Positions 18,135 through 27,377 of a stretch of 64,000 nucleotides of DNA are shown here, one piece after another. The first letter of the stretch is position 1. Each line of letters opens with the position of its first letter. Origin of the DNA: Fen-1254 sp963769605 (lineage in GTDB: Bacteria; Bacteroidota; Ignavibacteria; UBA10030); contig CAVYML010000009.1 of NCBI GenBank assembly GCA_963769605.1, positions 1,550,001-1,614,000 on the forward strand, given 5' to 3'. Under the pieces are notes generated by a model, which was not told where the DNA came from, ran no database searches, and worked only from the letters and a program-made list of their open reading frames with translations. A program made the translations under genes and the position numbers.

Positions 18135-19553
18135 ATGCCACAACATTCAGCGCCATTGACATTGTTTCAAAAAGTATGGAACCGGCACGTCATTGCACAG
18201 GAACCGGATTCACCCGCAGTTCTTTATATCGACCTGCATCTTATTCATGAAGTCACGTCGCCGCAAGCGTTCGACGGTCTGCGGAAACGCGGATTAAAAG
18301 TACGCCGTCCCGATCGAACAGTCGGAACGACGGATCACAGCATCCCGACATTCGACATTTCGCTTCCTATTGAAGACGAGCTTGCAGCAAAACAAATCCG
18401 CCAGCTTGAAATCAACGCGCAGGAATTCGGCTTTCAGCTGTACGATAAAAATCACCGGCGGCGAGGCATCGTTCACGTCATCGGACCGGAACTCGGATTG
18501 ACGCAGCCCGGCATGACCATCGTCTGCGGGGACAGTCACACAGCAACACACGGCGCTTTCGGAGCGCTTGCATTCGGCATCGGAACGAGCGAGGTCGAGC
18601 ATGTGCTTGCAACGCAATGCCTTCTTCAGCGTCTGCCGAAAACAATGGAAGTCCGGATCGAAGGAAAACTTTCAGACGGCGTCTCGGCAAAGGATGTCAT
18701 ATTATTCCTGCTTGCAAAGATCGGTGTCGGGGGCGGGACGGGTCACGTGATCGAATACACAGGATCTACCGTCCGTTCGCTGTCTATGGAAGAACGCATG
18801 ACTGTCTGCAATATGTCTATTGAAGGAGGTGCGCGCGCAGGCATGATGGCTCCCGATGATATGACGTTTGAATTTTTAGCCGGCCGCGAATTCGCACCGA
18901 AAGGTGCGGCATGGGACAGGGCGCTTGCATATTGGAAAACGCTTCCGACTGACATCGGCGCAGCGTACGACCGCACGGTCGAGCTTGATGTTTCCAAACT
19001 CGGCCCTATGCTGACATTCGGAACGAATCCCGGCATGGGACTTCCGGTCAACGGCACCGTACCGATGCCGGAAAGCATGGACAGCGAGACGGATCGTCAA
19101 ACGCTGAAAAAAGCGCTTGCGTATATGGGATTGAATCCGGGCGAGCAGCTTGCCGGTAAAGCGATCGATGTAGTCTTTATCGGAAGCTGTACAAATTCGC
19201 GCATCTCCGATCTCCGGGAAGCGGCACGCATTTTCCGCAGACGGAAAGTTTCGCCGAACGTCCGTACGCTGATTGTACCGGGTTCGCAGGAAATCAAAAG
19301 GCAGGCGGAATCGGAGGGACTCGATGTAATCTTTAAGCAGGCTGGAGCAGAATGGCGCGAGTCCGGATGCTCGATGTGCATAGCGATGAACGGCGATGAA
19401 ATCAAACCCGGACAGTACGCCGTTTCCACAAGCAACCGCAACTTCGAAGGCCGTCAGGGCAAAGGCGGGCGCACGCTGCTTGCTTCGCCTCTGACCGCTG
19501 CGGCTGCGGCCGTAACCGGAAAAATTACCGATGTCCGAACTTTGCTGAAATAA
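18135..19553 (+). CDS. leuC: 3-isopropylmalate dehydratase, large subunit
   Basis: The 472-aa aconitase-family subunit carries the 4Fe-4S cysteines in FIGSCTNSRISDLREAA and SGCSMCIAMN, and active-site regions VCGDSHTATHGAFGALAFGI and STSNRNFEGRQGKGG. It isomerises 2- to 3-isopropylmalate with LeuD. Sixty untranslated bases separate it from leuA, and leuD follows after 10 bases. Confidence 0.95.
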   Translation: MPQHSAPLTLFQKVWNRHVIAQEPDSPAVLYIDLHLIHEVTSPQAFDGLRKRGLKVRRPDRTVGTTDHSIPTFDISLPIEDELAAKQIRQLEINAQEFGFQLYDKNHRRRGIVHVIGPELGLTQPGMTIVCGDSHTATHGAFGALAFGIGTSEVEHVLATQCLLQRLPKTMEVRIEGKLSDGVSAKDVILFLLAKIGVGGGTGHVIEYTGSTVRSLSMEERMTVCNMSIEGGARAGMMAPDDMTFEFLAGREFAPKGAAWDRALAYWKTLPTDIGAAYDRTVELDVSKLGPMLTFGTNPGMGLPVNGTVPMPESMDSETDRQTLKKALAYMGLNPGEQLAGKAIDVVFIGSCTNSRISDLREAARIFRRRKVSPNVRTLIVPGSQEIKRQAESEGLDVIFKQAGAEWRESGCSMCIAMNGDEIKPGQYAVSTSNRNFEGRQGKGGRTLLASPLTAAAAAVTGKITDVRTLLK

Positions 19554-19563
19554 GGAATTTACA

Positions 19564-20154
19564 ATGGCACAATTTAAAACATTAAAATCGAAAGTTATTC
19601 CTCTGCTCGTCAACAATATCGATACGGATCAGATTCTTCCGGCGCGGTTTTTAAAAATTACGGATAAGAACGGGCTCTCGGAAAAACTGTTTACCGACTG
19701 GCGCTATAATGCCGACGGAACGCCGAAACCGGATTTTCCGCTCAACCAGCCGCAGCATCGCGGATCGCAAATACTGCTTGCCGGAGATAATTTCGGATGC
19801 GGTTCTTCACGCGAACATGCCCCCTGGTCACTCGTCGCTTTCGGCATTCGTGCAGTCATCAGCACGTCGTTCGCGGATATTTTCCGGAATAATTCAATAA
19901 AGAACGGATTGCTTCCGGTGGTTCTTTCGGCAGCCGAGCACAAGCATCTGACTGCCGAGGTCGCCGCCAATCCGGAAGCGGAGATTTTTATCGATCTTGA
20001 AAAACAATCGATATCTTTTCCATCAGGAGCGAAAGCTTCGTTTCCGATCGATTCGTTTTCAAAATTCTGTCTCTTGAACGATGTGGATGAGCTGGAATAT
20101 CTCCGCCGTTTCAGTAAACAGGCGGAAGCTTACGAAGCACAAAACGCTTTTTAA
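19564..20154 (+). CDS. leuD: 3-isopropylmalate dehydratase, small subunit
   Basis: The 196-aa swivel-domain subunit shows NNIDTDQILPARFLK and GDNFGCGSSREHAPWSL, both diagnostic of LeuD, and works with the product of the gene 10 bases upstream. TAAGGAATT gives a ribosome site. Length is normal for the bacterial short form. Confidence 0.95.
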   Translation: MAQFKTLKSKVIPLLVNNIDTDQILPARFLKITDKNGLSEKLFTDWRYNADGTPKPDFPLNQPQHRGSQILLAGDNFGCGSSREHAPWSLVAFGIRAVISTSFADIFRNNSIKNGLLPVVLSAAEHKHLTAEVAANPEAEIFIDLEKQSISFPSGAKASFPIDSFSKFCLLNDVDELEYLRRFSKQAEAYEAQNAF

Positions 20155-20169
20155 CGGGAGGGTCTGCAG

Positions 20170-21051
20170 ATGCAGAAAAAAAAACTTGAGGTGTACCACG
20201 AGCATGAGGAACATCATATCGATCGTTCAATAGCGATCATCGGTTCCGGCAATATGGGTTCCGCGCTGCTCAAAGGCATTATTCACGCAAAGCTCGCTCC
20301 TCCGAAAAAAATTACCGCATGCGATATCAACGAGACAAAACTCAAAATACTCGCAGACGAATGGAAAATAAAAACGACGACCGATATACAGGCAGCCGTT
20401 CAGGCCTCCGATATCATACTGCTCTGCGTCAAACCGCAGACACTATCCAAAGCGCTGCAGTCGATTCAAAGCGTCATTCGTCCCGATCAGCTCGTTATTT
20501 CTATTGTTGCCGGCATGCGTATAGCGTATATTCAGCAAATGCTCGGCGAGCGGATCGGTATAGTCCGCACGATGCCGAACATCGCCGCAACGGTCGATGA
20601 AGGAGCGGCAGCGCTGGCGTTCGGCGAACATGTCACAGCCGCCCAGCAAAAAATAGCGATTTCGATTTTCGAGGCGGTGGGCGATGTGGTAACGGTTGCG
20701 GAAGACCAGCTCGATGCGGTGACCGGATTAAGCGGCAGCGGCCCTGCATACATCTATATGGTCATCGAAGCTTTGATCGATGGCGGAGTGAAAATGGGAT
20801 TGTCAAGGGACATTTCCACAAAACTTTCCATACAAACCGTGCTCGGATCCGCCACACTCGTAAAAAAATCCGGACTGCATCCGGCGATTTTACGGGATCA
20901 GGTAACAACTCCCGGTGGAACGACCATTAATGCCATACACGAACTGGAATCGCACGGTTTGCGCTCGATGCTCATCGATGCTGTGGCAATCGCCACAAAG
21001 CGGTCGGAAGAACTAAGCAAGATTATGAATAGTCCGGCAGCATCAAAATGA
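20170..21051 (+). CDS. proC: Pyrroline-5-carboxylate reductase
   Basis: The 293-aa enzyme reduces pyrroline-5-carboxylate to proline. An extra charged, His/Glu-rich leader of about 16 residues (MQKKKLEVYHEHEEHHIDR) precedes the usual IAIIGSGNMGSALLKG dinucleotide site. The C-terminal dimer domain carries GLSGSGPAYIYMVIEALIDG and TTPGGTTINAIHELE. GGGAGG sits upstream of the ATG. Its insertion between leuD and leuB is uncommon; proline synthesis draws on glutamate made by gltBD in the same run. Confidence 0.93.
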   Translation: MQKKKLEVYHEHEEHHIDRSIAIIGSGNMGSALLKGIIHAKLAPPKKITACDINETKLKILADEWKIKTTTDIQAAVQASDIILLCVKPQTLSKALQSIQSVIRPDQLVISIVAGMRIAYIQQMLGERIGIVRTMPNIAATVDEGAAALAFGEHVTAAQQKIAISIFEAVGDVVTVAEDQLDAVTGLSGSGPAYIYMVIEALIDGGVKMGLSRDISTKLSIQTVLGSATLVKKSGLHPAILRDQVTTPGGTTINAIHELESHGLRSMLIDAVAIATKRSEELSKIMNSPAASK

Positions 21052-21080
21052 TCATGCGTATGCATGAAACTTTATTTCTT
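21052..21080 (+). terminator. Weak hairpin with T tract after proC
   Basis: TCATGC at 21052-21057 pairs with GCATGA at 21062-21067 across a four-base loop and is followed by an interrupted T tract. It could partly terminate transcription before leuB or be read through. Confidence 0.35.
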
Positions 21081-21138
21081 TTTTTGGGGATTTGGGACTT
21101 TGAGCTAAGTTTTTTTTAATACGAGTAAAGGAATTTCA

Positions 21139-22197
21139 TTGAAAGCACATATTGTCATATTGCCCGGCGATGGGATCGGTCCGGAAGTGACCGGGGCTGC
21201 CGTTCTGGTTCTTGAACATATCGGTAAAAAATATAAACATGCATTTTCATTTACTTCGCACCTGATCGGCGGAATATCCATCGATGCGCACGGCGTATCT
21301 CTGACCGATGAGACTCTGGCGGCATGCAAAGTGTCCGATGCAGTTCTGCTCGGTGCAGTCGGCGGTCCCAAATGGGACAATCCGCTTGCAAAGGTACGCC
21401 CGGAACAGGGCTTGCTCGCCCTGCGCAAGGGACTCGGTCTCTATGCAAACCTCCGTCCCGTCAAGACCTATCCCGCTCTGCTCAACGCCTCTCCTTTGAA
21501 ACCCGAATTTCTCCGTGAAGTCGATATGATCGTCGTCCGTGAATTGACCGGCGGTTTATACTTCGGCGAACCGAAAGGCCGAAAAGAAATCGACGGGCAT
21601 GTTCATGCCGTGGACACGCTGGATTACGCAGATTATGAAATCGAACGCATCGTCGAACTTGCTTTCCAGCTTGCCGGGCCGCGGCGGAAAAAAGTCACTT
21701 CGGTCGATAAGGCGAACGTCCTGGAAAGTTCTCGCTTATGGCGTCAGACGGCTGCGGAGGTCGGGAAAAAACATCCCTCCATTGCGCTGGAAAATATGCT
21801 GGTCGACACCGCTGCAATGCGATTGATCACGTCGCCGAAATCGTTCGATGTCGTTGTAACGGAGAACACTTTTGGCGATATTTTAACGGACGAAGCTTCG
21901 ATACTTGCAGGTTCGATGGGAATGCTTCCGTCGGCATCGCTCGGACTGAAGGGTCCCGGCGTGTATGAGCCGATTCACGGTTCAGCTCCGGATATTGCAG
22001 GCAAAGGCATCGCCAATCCGGTCGGCACGATTTTAAGTGCAGCGCTGCTGCTTCGCTATTCGTTAAAATTGGAAGAAGAAGCGCTGGCAATAGAGAAAGC
22101 GGTCGAATCCGCAATTGCAGACGGCTGCAGAACGCGCGACCTCGGGGGCGAACTTACGACCGATGCGATGCGGGATGAAATTCTCTCACGGCTTTAA
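21139..22197 (+). CDS. leuB: 3-isopropylmalate dehydrogenase
   Basis: The 352-aa NAD-dependent decarboxylating dehydrogenase finishes the leucine-specific steps. It shows ILPGDGIGPEVTG, ELTGGLYFGEPKGR, SVDKANVLESSRLWR, NTFGDILTDEAS and HGSAPDIAGKGIANP, all family signatures. Translation starts at TTG; the start is fixed by AAAGGA nine bases upstream and by alignment of the first strand. Eighty-eight bases containing a weak hairpin separate it from proC. Confidence 0.94.
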   Translation: MKAHIVILPGDGIGPEVTGAAVLVLEHIGKKYKHAFSFTSHLIGGISIDAHGVSLTDETLAACKVSDAVLLGAVGGPKWDNPLAKVRPEQGLLALRKGLGLYANLRPVKTYPALLNASPLKPEFLREVDMIVVRELTGGLYFGEPKGRKEIDGHVHAVDTLDYADYEIERIVELAFQLAGPRRKKVTSVDKANVLESSRLWRQTAAEVGKKHPSIALENMLVDTAAMRLITSPKSFDVVVTENTFGDILTDEASILAGSMGMLPSASLGLKGPGVYEPIHGSAPDIAGKGIANPVGTILSAALLLRYSLKLEEEALAIEKAVESAIADGCRTRDLGGELTTDAMRDEILSRL

Positions 22198-22206
22198 AAG
22201 AAAAAA

Positions 22207-23352
22207 ATGGAAACGAACATGACTTCCATACCTATAGTTTTAATCGGAATCGGCAACGTCGGGCGAGCCGTTTTGCGGCAGATACTTGATGTCCGCAAGC
22301 ATTATGCCGAACGGACGGGTCTCTATCTTCAGCCGGTCTGTGTTTCCGATAGTACGGGCGTTATGTATAATCCGGAGGGACTTTCGGAAGATGTTCTGCA
22401 GTCCATTTTACGCGCACGCTCGCAAAGCCGGCGCATCGTCACTCTGCCGGGAGCGCAGCAAAAAGAATCCGTTCAGGAGATGCTGAAGCCGGGAACCGTC
22501 ATCGTCGATGTAACCGCATCGGGCGAAATGCTGAAACTTTTCCGCACGGGTTTAGAAAATGGCTGCAGCATCGTGCTTGCCAACAAGAAACCGGTTGCAG
22601 CGCATTGGGAAGATGTGCACTGGCTGTTCGATCATCCGAATGTCCGTTACGAAGCGACGGTCGGCGCCGGCTTGCCGGTGATCTCGACATTGCGGCAGCT
22701 GCGGGAAACCGGCGACCGCATTACAGCTATCGAAGGATGCATGAGCGGAACGCTCGGATTTCTGTGCGCCGAGATCGAACGCGGCGTGGCATATTCCGCC
22801 GCCGTGAGGGAAGCCAAATCGCTGGGGTACACGGAACCGGATCCGCGGGACGATCTGAGCGGTCAGGATGTTGCGCGCAAAGCGCTGATTCTTGCACGGA
22901 CAGCCGGATGGCCGCTGGAACCGGAAGCGATCGAGGTCGAACCGATGTTCCCGCAGTCCCTTTCTTCCATCGATGTGGAAGAATTTATGGAGGCAACGGT
23001 TAAGCTTGACAGTATGTACGGATCCGAGAATCAGGAAGCACAGGCAAATGGAAATGTACTCCGGTACATTGCGCGCGTCAGTCCCACAGGCGGCAAGGTT
23101 GGACTTGTTGCCGTTCCGCGGGAATCCGCGTGGGGCGCACTCCGCGGTTCCGCAAACTTTATCGCATTTTCAACGATGCGGTACGATGCGATTCCGCTTG
23201 TGGTATCGGGACCCGGCGCCGGTGCGGAGGTCACGGCTGCAGGTGTTCTGGGTGATATTATGAGTCTTTTTAATGCTGAACGAAAGGTTGAACATGAAGC
23301 TGGTGGTAATGAAATTCGGCGGAACCTCGGTGGGTTCTATCGAATCAATTGA
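22207..23352 (+). CDS. hom: Homoserine dehydrogenase (monofunctional)
   Basis: The 381-aa protein reduces aspartate semialdehyde to homoserine. IVLIGIGNVGRAVLRQIL is the NAD(P) site, LANKKPVA and the EATVGAGLPVI block belong to the family, and GCMSGTLGFL with the PDPRDDLSGQDVARKALIL stretch forms the catalytic region. There is no C-terminal ACT domain, so it resembles the compact yeast/plant-like form. Its last 59 bases overlap the start of lysC in another frame. Confidence 0.92.
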   Translation: METNMTSIPIVLIGIGNVGRAVLRQILDVRKHYAERTGLYLQPVCVSDSTGVMYNPEGLSEDVLQSILRARSQSRRIVTLPGAQQKESVQEMLKPGTVIVDVTASGEMLKLFRTGLENGCSIVLANKKPVAAHWEDVHWLFDHPNVRYEATVGAGLPVISTLRQLRETGDRITAIEGCMSGTLGFLCAEIERGVAYSAAVREAKSLGYTEPDPRDDLSGQDVARKALILARTAGWPLEPEAIEVEPMFPQSLSSIDVEEFMEATVKLDSMYGSENQEAQANGNVLRYIARVSPTGGKVGLVAVPRESAWGALRGSANFIAFSTMRYDAIPLVVSGPGAGAEVTAAGVLGDIMSLFNAERKVEHEAGGNEIRRNLGGFYRIN

Positions 23353-24760
23353 TCAATCAACGAATATAATTGTCGAACAATCAAAAATCTGGGAGGCCGT
23401 TGCTGTTGTCGTTTCCGCTATGACCGGAGTTACCGATGCACTCATCTGCGGCGCGGAAACCGCAGCCAGCGGTGATGAAGTTACATATAAATCCATTGCA
23501 GCCACGCTCCTGGCACGCCATCGCGAAGTTATCGAAAAACTCGTTCTCCAAAAGGAACAGCCGGAAATTATTTCTGTCATCACTGAATTTATAGGCGAAT
23601 TTTCCAATCTCTGCAGCGCGGTTTCCACTCTCGGGGAAATTACACTGCGCGCCATGGACACAATCGTGTCGTTCGGCGAACGCATGAACGCACCCGTTAT
23701 CGCTGCAGTACTCCGGAATAAAGGAATCGCCAGCGCATCCGTATCGGCAAAAAATCTTATTGTCACGGACAGTAACTTCCAAAAAGCCATGCCGATGATG
23801 GACGAGACGCGCGCGCAAACACAAAAGGTACTTTTTCCGCTTTTGGAAAAAAAGACTGTTCCTGTCATCACGGGATTTATCGGTGCCAACAAAGCAGGCA
23901 ACATTACGACGCTCGGGCGCGGCGGGAGCGATTACAGCGGAGCATTGATGGGAACTTCGCTCGATGCGAGCGAAGTATGGATCTGGACGGATGTGGACGG
24001 CGTTATGACGACCGATCCGCGCATTGTCAAAGACGCGCACGTCATTCCGATATTATCGGCAAACGAAATCAGCGAGCTGGCCTACTTCGGCGCAAAAGTT
24101 TTGCATCCGAAAACCATCTGGCCGGTGATCGAACGCGATATTCCGCTCTGGGTCAAGAACACGTTCAACCCGAAATTTCCAGGTACGAAAATTATACGCG
24201 AACCGGAAGCGGCAGAGGGGAAAGTCAAAGCGGTCACGATTATTAAGAAACTCAGTCTCGTCACCGTCGAAGGACGCGGCATGATGGGAGTTCCGGGTAT
24301 TGCCGCCCGTACGTTTGCCTGTGTGGCTCGTCAAAAAGCGAGCGTGCTCATGATTTCCCAGGCGTCGTCGGAACAGTCGATTTGTTTTGTTATTCCGACA
24401 GACAGCGTGCCGAAAGTTATCAAAGAGCTTGAAACGGAATTTGCACTTGAACTCGATCATGCGGATATCAACCGCGTCTGGTCGATGGACAATATAGTTA
24501 TTGTAACGGTGGTCGGAACCGCCATCCGCAGCACGTCAGGACTTGCATCTAAAATATTCGGAGCGCTGGGCGCGGCAAAAATCAATATTATTGCAATAGC
24601 GCAGGGTTCTTCGGAATACAGCATTTCTGTGATTGTAGACGCCGATACCGGCGACGAGGCAGTACGCCAGATACATGCGGAAGTGATTAACTGTAGCCGC
24701 GACGGGTCGTCGCGGGTGGTTCCGACGTCACCGCAGTCGGCTACAAAAGAGATTATTTAG
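23294..24760 (+). CDS. lysC: Aspartate kinase
   Basis: The 488-aa kinase phosphorylates aspartate for threonine, methionine and lysine. It shows VVMKFGGTSVGS, the FGERMNAPVIAAVL segment, GRGGSDYSGALMG and two C-terminal ACT domains (LVTVEGRGMMGVPG and IVIVTVVGTAIRSTSG). The ATG at 23294 has AAAGG upstream and lies inside hom; an upstream ATG at 23273 is possible. The last 22 or so codons, from NCSRDGSSRV to the stop, are encoded by a REP-like repeat whose other copies lie just downstream, so the natural C-terminus has been replaced. Confidence 0.93.
   Translation: MKLVVMKFGGTSVGSIESIDQSTNIIVEQSKIWEAVAVVVSAMTGVTDALICGAETAASGDEVTYKSIAATLLARHREVIEKLVLQKEQPEIISVITEFIGEFSNLCSAVSTLGEITLRAMDTIVSFGERMNAPVIAAVLRNKGIASASVSAKNLIVTDSNFQKAMPMMDETRAQTQKVLFPLLEKKTVPVITGFIGANKAGNITTLGRGGSDYSGALMGTSLDASEVWIWTDVDGVMTTDPRIVKDAHVIPILSANEISELAYFGAKVLHPKTIWPVIERDIPLWVKNTFNPKFPGTKIIREPEAAEGKVKAVTIIKKLSLVTVEGRGMMGVPGIAARTFACVARQKASVLMISQASSEQSICFVIPTDSVPKVIKELETEFALELDHADINRVWSMDNIVIVTVVGTAIRSTSGLASKIFGALGAAKINIIAIAQGSSEYSISVIVDADTGDEAVRQIHAEVINCSRDGSSRVVPTSPQSATKEII
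24691..24745. repeat. REP-like element, copy 1, inside the 3' end of lysC
   Basis: The unit begins CTGTAGCCGCGACGGGTCGT and ends CGGCTACA, so its ends are inverted repeats (CTGTAGCCG against CGGCTACA). It supplies the final codons of lysC. Confidence 0.75.
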
Positions 24761-24773
24761 AATTCGTTGTTCT

Positions 24774-24887
24774 CTGTAGCCGCAACGGGTCGTCGCGGAT
24801 GCATCCGACATCATACGCCTGAATAACTGTTTACCTGCTGCGCATTGTGGCAGGCGTCATCAGTCGCGCAGGCTGCCGTCGGCTTTT
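24774..24887. repeat. REP-like element, copy 2 and degenerate remains
   Basis: A second unit starts CTGTAGCCGCAACGGGTCGT and decays after about 45 bases. The following stretch contains CAGTCGCGCAGGC and GCCGTCGGCTTTT, which look like worn parts of the same element. Confidence 0.6.
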
Positions 24888-24944
24888 CTGTAGCCGCGGG
24901 CGATGACCGCGGACGGTTTCCGACGTCACCGCCGTCGGCTACAG
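24888..24944. repeat. REP-like element, copy 3 (intact ends)
   Basis: The 57-base unit starts CTGTAGCCG and ends CGGCTACAG, a perfect 9-base terminal inverted repeat. It shares TTCCGACGTCACCG with copy 1. It sits between lysC and the next gene and may fold into a stable hairpin in the message. Confidence 0.75.
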
Positions 24945-24970
24945 AATAATACTTTTATGGAACAAAATTC

Positions 24971-26116
24971 ATGAAACTTTACGGACGAACATCGATTTCC
25001 GAATTTCTGGGCGACTTTATCGTATATCGCAATCTTGTTCCCGTCGATCCACGATTGCCTGCGCTTGCGGAAATTGCGAAACGCATCGGCATACCGAAAG
25101 TCGTTATTCCCCGCAAGTACGAGAAAGCATACGGTCAGGTTATTGTGGAACTTCTTTCGGCTGCACGATCATTGATCGGGTCGAAAAAGGAAATCCGGCG
25201 TCTGATTTATCTTGGCGATACGAAGATGAACGACACGACCGCATTCCTGAACATTTGCGCCGCGGGATATTTTGAAGGCATGGCTTTTATCGGCGACGAA
25301 AATTCGGCGCCTCCGAAGATCGAAGAAGCACAGGAAGGTAATTGCACTGTCTGCTCCGCCAACCGGTGGTCGCTTCTGTCCGAATTCGACAATCTCTGTC
25401 AATCCCGCGGATTTCTTCATGATGAACAAACTGCCGTCATTTCCGATATCGATAAAACCATACTTGGAGCGCGCGGCCGCAACGATGCGGTTATCGATCG
25501 CGTGCGCGTCGATGCCGTGGAGCGCGTTATCAGCGAAAAAATGACCGGACGGTTCAATCATAATGCGTTTCAAACTGCATACGATACGCTAAAAAAACCG
25601 GAGTATCACATTTTTACAGCGGATAATCAGGACTACTTAGTCTATCTCTGTCTGGCAGTGGGAAGCGGAGTAACGTCGCTGGATTCCCTTATAGCGAAAA
25701 TCAAAACGGGTGCGGTAAAAAGTTTTCAGGAATTTATTTTTCAGGTGGAAAAAAGCGTTGCAGCCCTGCCGGCGGATATGCGGGGAATTCATAACGAAGT
25801 GTACGAATTCGTCAGGGCGGGAGATCCCACACCGTTTAAAACTTTCCGTACGAATGAATTCAAATTGACCGTTGAGCGGATGGGACGTACAGATGACGAT
25901 ATGCCGGTCCCGGAACTTCTGCAAACCGAAATTCTTTTGACGGAAGAAGTCCGGGATTTTATTTTAAGCCGGAAATTGCAGGGTTCGATTGTGTTCGGAC
26001 TTTCGGACAAGCCGGATGAAGCATCGCTTCCGACCGGCGATCTTGCCGTTCGCGGATTTTTGCCGATCCATCAAATCATTACGCATTCAGTAGGACAAGA
26101 ACTAGGAAAAGAATGA
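24971..26116 (+). CDS. HAD-like protein of unknown function in the threonine cluster
   Basis: I do not recognise the 381-aa protein as a named enzyme. The clearest motif is VISDIDKTILGARGRNDAVI at about residue 155, which matches motif I (DxDxT) of haloacid-dehalogenase hydrolases. The N-terminal 100 residues are basic with no signal peptide, and a CTVCSANRW segment could be a partial metal site. It overlaps the next gene by four bases (ATGA) and lies between aspartate kinase and the homoserine kinase candidate, so a role in aspartate-family metabolism is likely. A phosphatase is one option, but none is required by the pathway as drawn. Confidence 0.7.
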   Translation: MKLYGRTSISEFLGDFIVYRNLVPVDPRLPALAEIAKRIGIPKVVIPRKYEKAYGQVIVELLSAARSLIGSKKEIRRLIYLGDTKMNDTTAFLNICAAGYFEGMAFIGDENSAPPKIEEAQEGNCTVCSANRWSLLSEFDNLCQSRGFLHDEQTAVISDIDKTILGARGRNDAVIDRVRVDAVERVISEKMTGRFNHNAFQTAYDTLKKPEYHIFTADNQDYLVYLCLAVGSGVTSLDSLIAKIKTGAVKSFQEFIFQVEKSVAALPADMRGIHNEVYEFVRAGDPTPFKTFRTNEFKLTVERMGRTDDDMPVPELLQTEILLTEEVRDFILSRKLQGSIVFGLSDKPDEASLPTGDLAVRGFLPIHQIITHSVGQELGKE

Positions 26117-27309
26117 AAAAATATGTTATCGTCGTTCCGGACGGAGCGGCAGATTATCCCATAGCAGAATTAGGCGGTAAGACAATTTTTGAGGCCGCAG
26201 AAACGCCGAACCTCAACAGCATCGCAATTGGCGGAATGCTCGGATTGAGCAAAACCGTTCCCGCATCCTTGCAGCCCGGCAGCGATGTTGCTATGATGGC
26301 GGTACTCGGATATGATCCGCACAAATATTATACCGGCAGAGCGCCGATCGAAGCGGCTGCGCAAGGCATCGAGGTTTCGCCGAGCGATTGGATCTTCCGC
26401 TGCAATCTTGTGACCATCGCAAACGAAACGATGGCCGATCACAGTGCGGGACATATCTCCAGCGAAGAAGGAAAAGTTTTTATCGATGCGCTGAATGCTT
26501 CATTTGGCAATGAACAAATAACGTTCTATCCGGGAGTCGGATACAGGCATCTGCTTGTGATCAAGGGACTGGATTTCGACGGCACGACCACGCAGCCGCC
26601 GCACGACATGATCGGAAAAAGCATCGAAAGCATTCTGCCGAAAGGAAAAAATGCGGATTTTCTGATCGACCTGATACGAAAAAGCAGATCACTGGTCGAG
26701 AATCATGAGATTAATAAGGCGCGCAGGAAACTCGGAAAAAACATTGCCAGCTCGATCTGGCTCTGGGGGCAGGGACGGAAAGCGGTACTGGATTCGTTTG
26801 AAAAAAAATACGGACTTAAAGGAGCTGCAATTACGGCGGTCGACTTAGTAAAGGGATTGGCAAAACTTATTGACTTCGATTTTATAAAGGTCGATGGTGC
26901 GACCGGATATTTCGACACGAATTACAAAGCAAAAGGATTAGCAGCAATCCAAGCGCTTCGAAAGTATAATGTGGTTCTCGTCCATGTGGAAGCCACAGAC
27001 GAAGCGGGACATGAAGGAAAAGCGGAAGTAAAGAAAAAAGCTCTGGAATCGATCGACGCTCAGATCATCGGTCCGGTTCTTGCCGAATTAAAAAAATATT
27101 CAGATTGGCGGATACTGGTCATGCCGGATCACCCGACGCCCGTCTCCACAAAGGGACATGTCGGCGATCCGATTCCGTTCGCCATGGGCGGCAGCGATAT
27201 CGCTCCCGGTGCAAAGCTTCCTTTCAGCGAATCCAACGCAGCAAAGACGGGCGTTTTGTTCGATCCGGGATTTGAATTAATGAAGAAGTTCTTAGTGCGT
27301 GGTGCGTAG
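26113..27309 (+). CDS. ApgM-type phosphoglycerate mutase homologue, proposed homoserine kinase
   Basis: The 398-aa alkaline-phosphatase-superfamily protein has the metal site VVPDGAADYP at the N-terminus, GSDVAMMAVLGYDP and DHSAGHISSEEG in the middle, and VMPDHPTPVSTKGHVGDPIPF near the end, the pattern of cofactor-independent phosphoglycerate mutase of the archaeal ApgM kind. In many bacteria that lack ThrB, this family sits beside threonine genes and has been proposed as homoserine kinase. Here hom and lysC are upstream, thrC is directly downstream and no GHMP-type thrB is present, which supports that reading. Mutase activity is not excluded. Confidence 0.8.
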   Translation: MKKYVIVVPDGAADYPIAELGGKTIFEAAETPNLNSIAIGGMLGLSKTVPASLQPGSDVAMMAVLGYDPHKYYTGRAPIEAAAQGIEVSPSDWIFRCNLVTIANETMADHSAGHISSEEGKVFIDALNASFGNEQITFYPGVGYRHLLVIKGLDFDGTTTQPPHDMIGKSIESILPKGKNADFLIDLIRKSRSLVENHEINKARRKLGKNIASSIWLWGQGRKAVLDSFEKKYGLKGAAITAVDLVKGLAKLIDFDFIKVDGATGYFDTNYKAKGLAAIQALRKYNVVLVHVEATDEAGHEGKAEVKKKALESIDAQIIGPVLAELKKYSDWRILVMPDHPTPVSTKGHVGDPIPFAMGGSDIAPGAKLPFSESNAAKTGVLFDPGFELMKKFLVRGA

Positions 27310-27377
27310 TGCTGAAGTTAAAAAAAACTAAGAACAAAGAATTAAGAACCAAGAACTTTTTTTCCGAAGGAAAAAAC

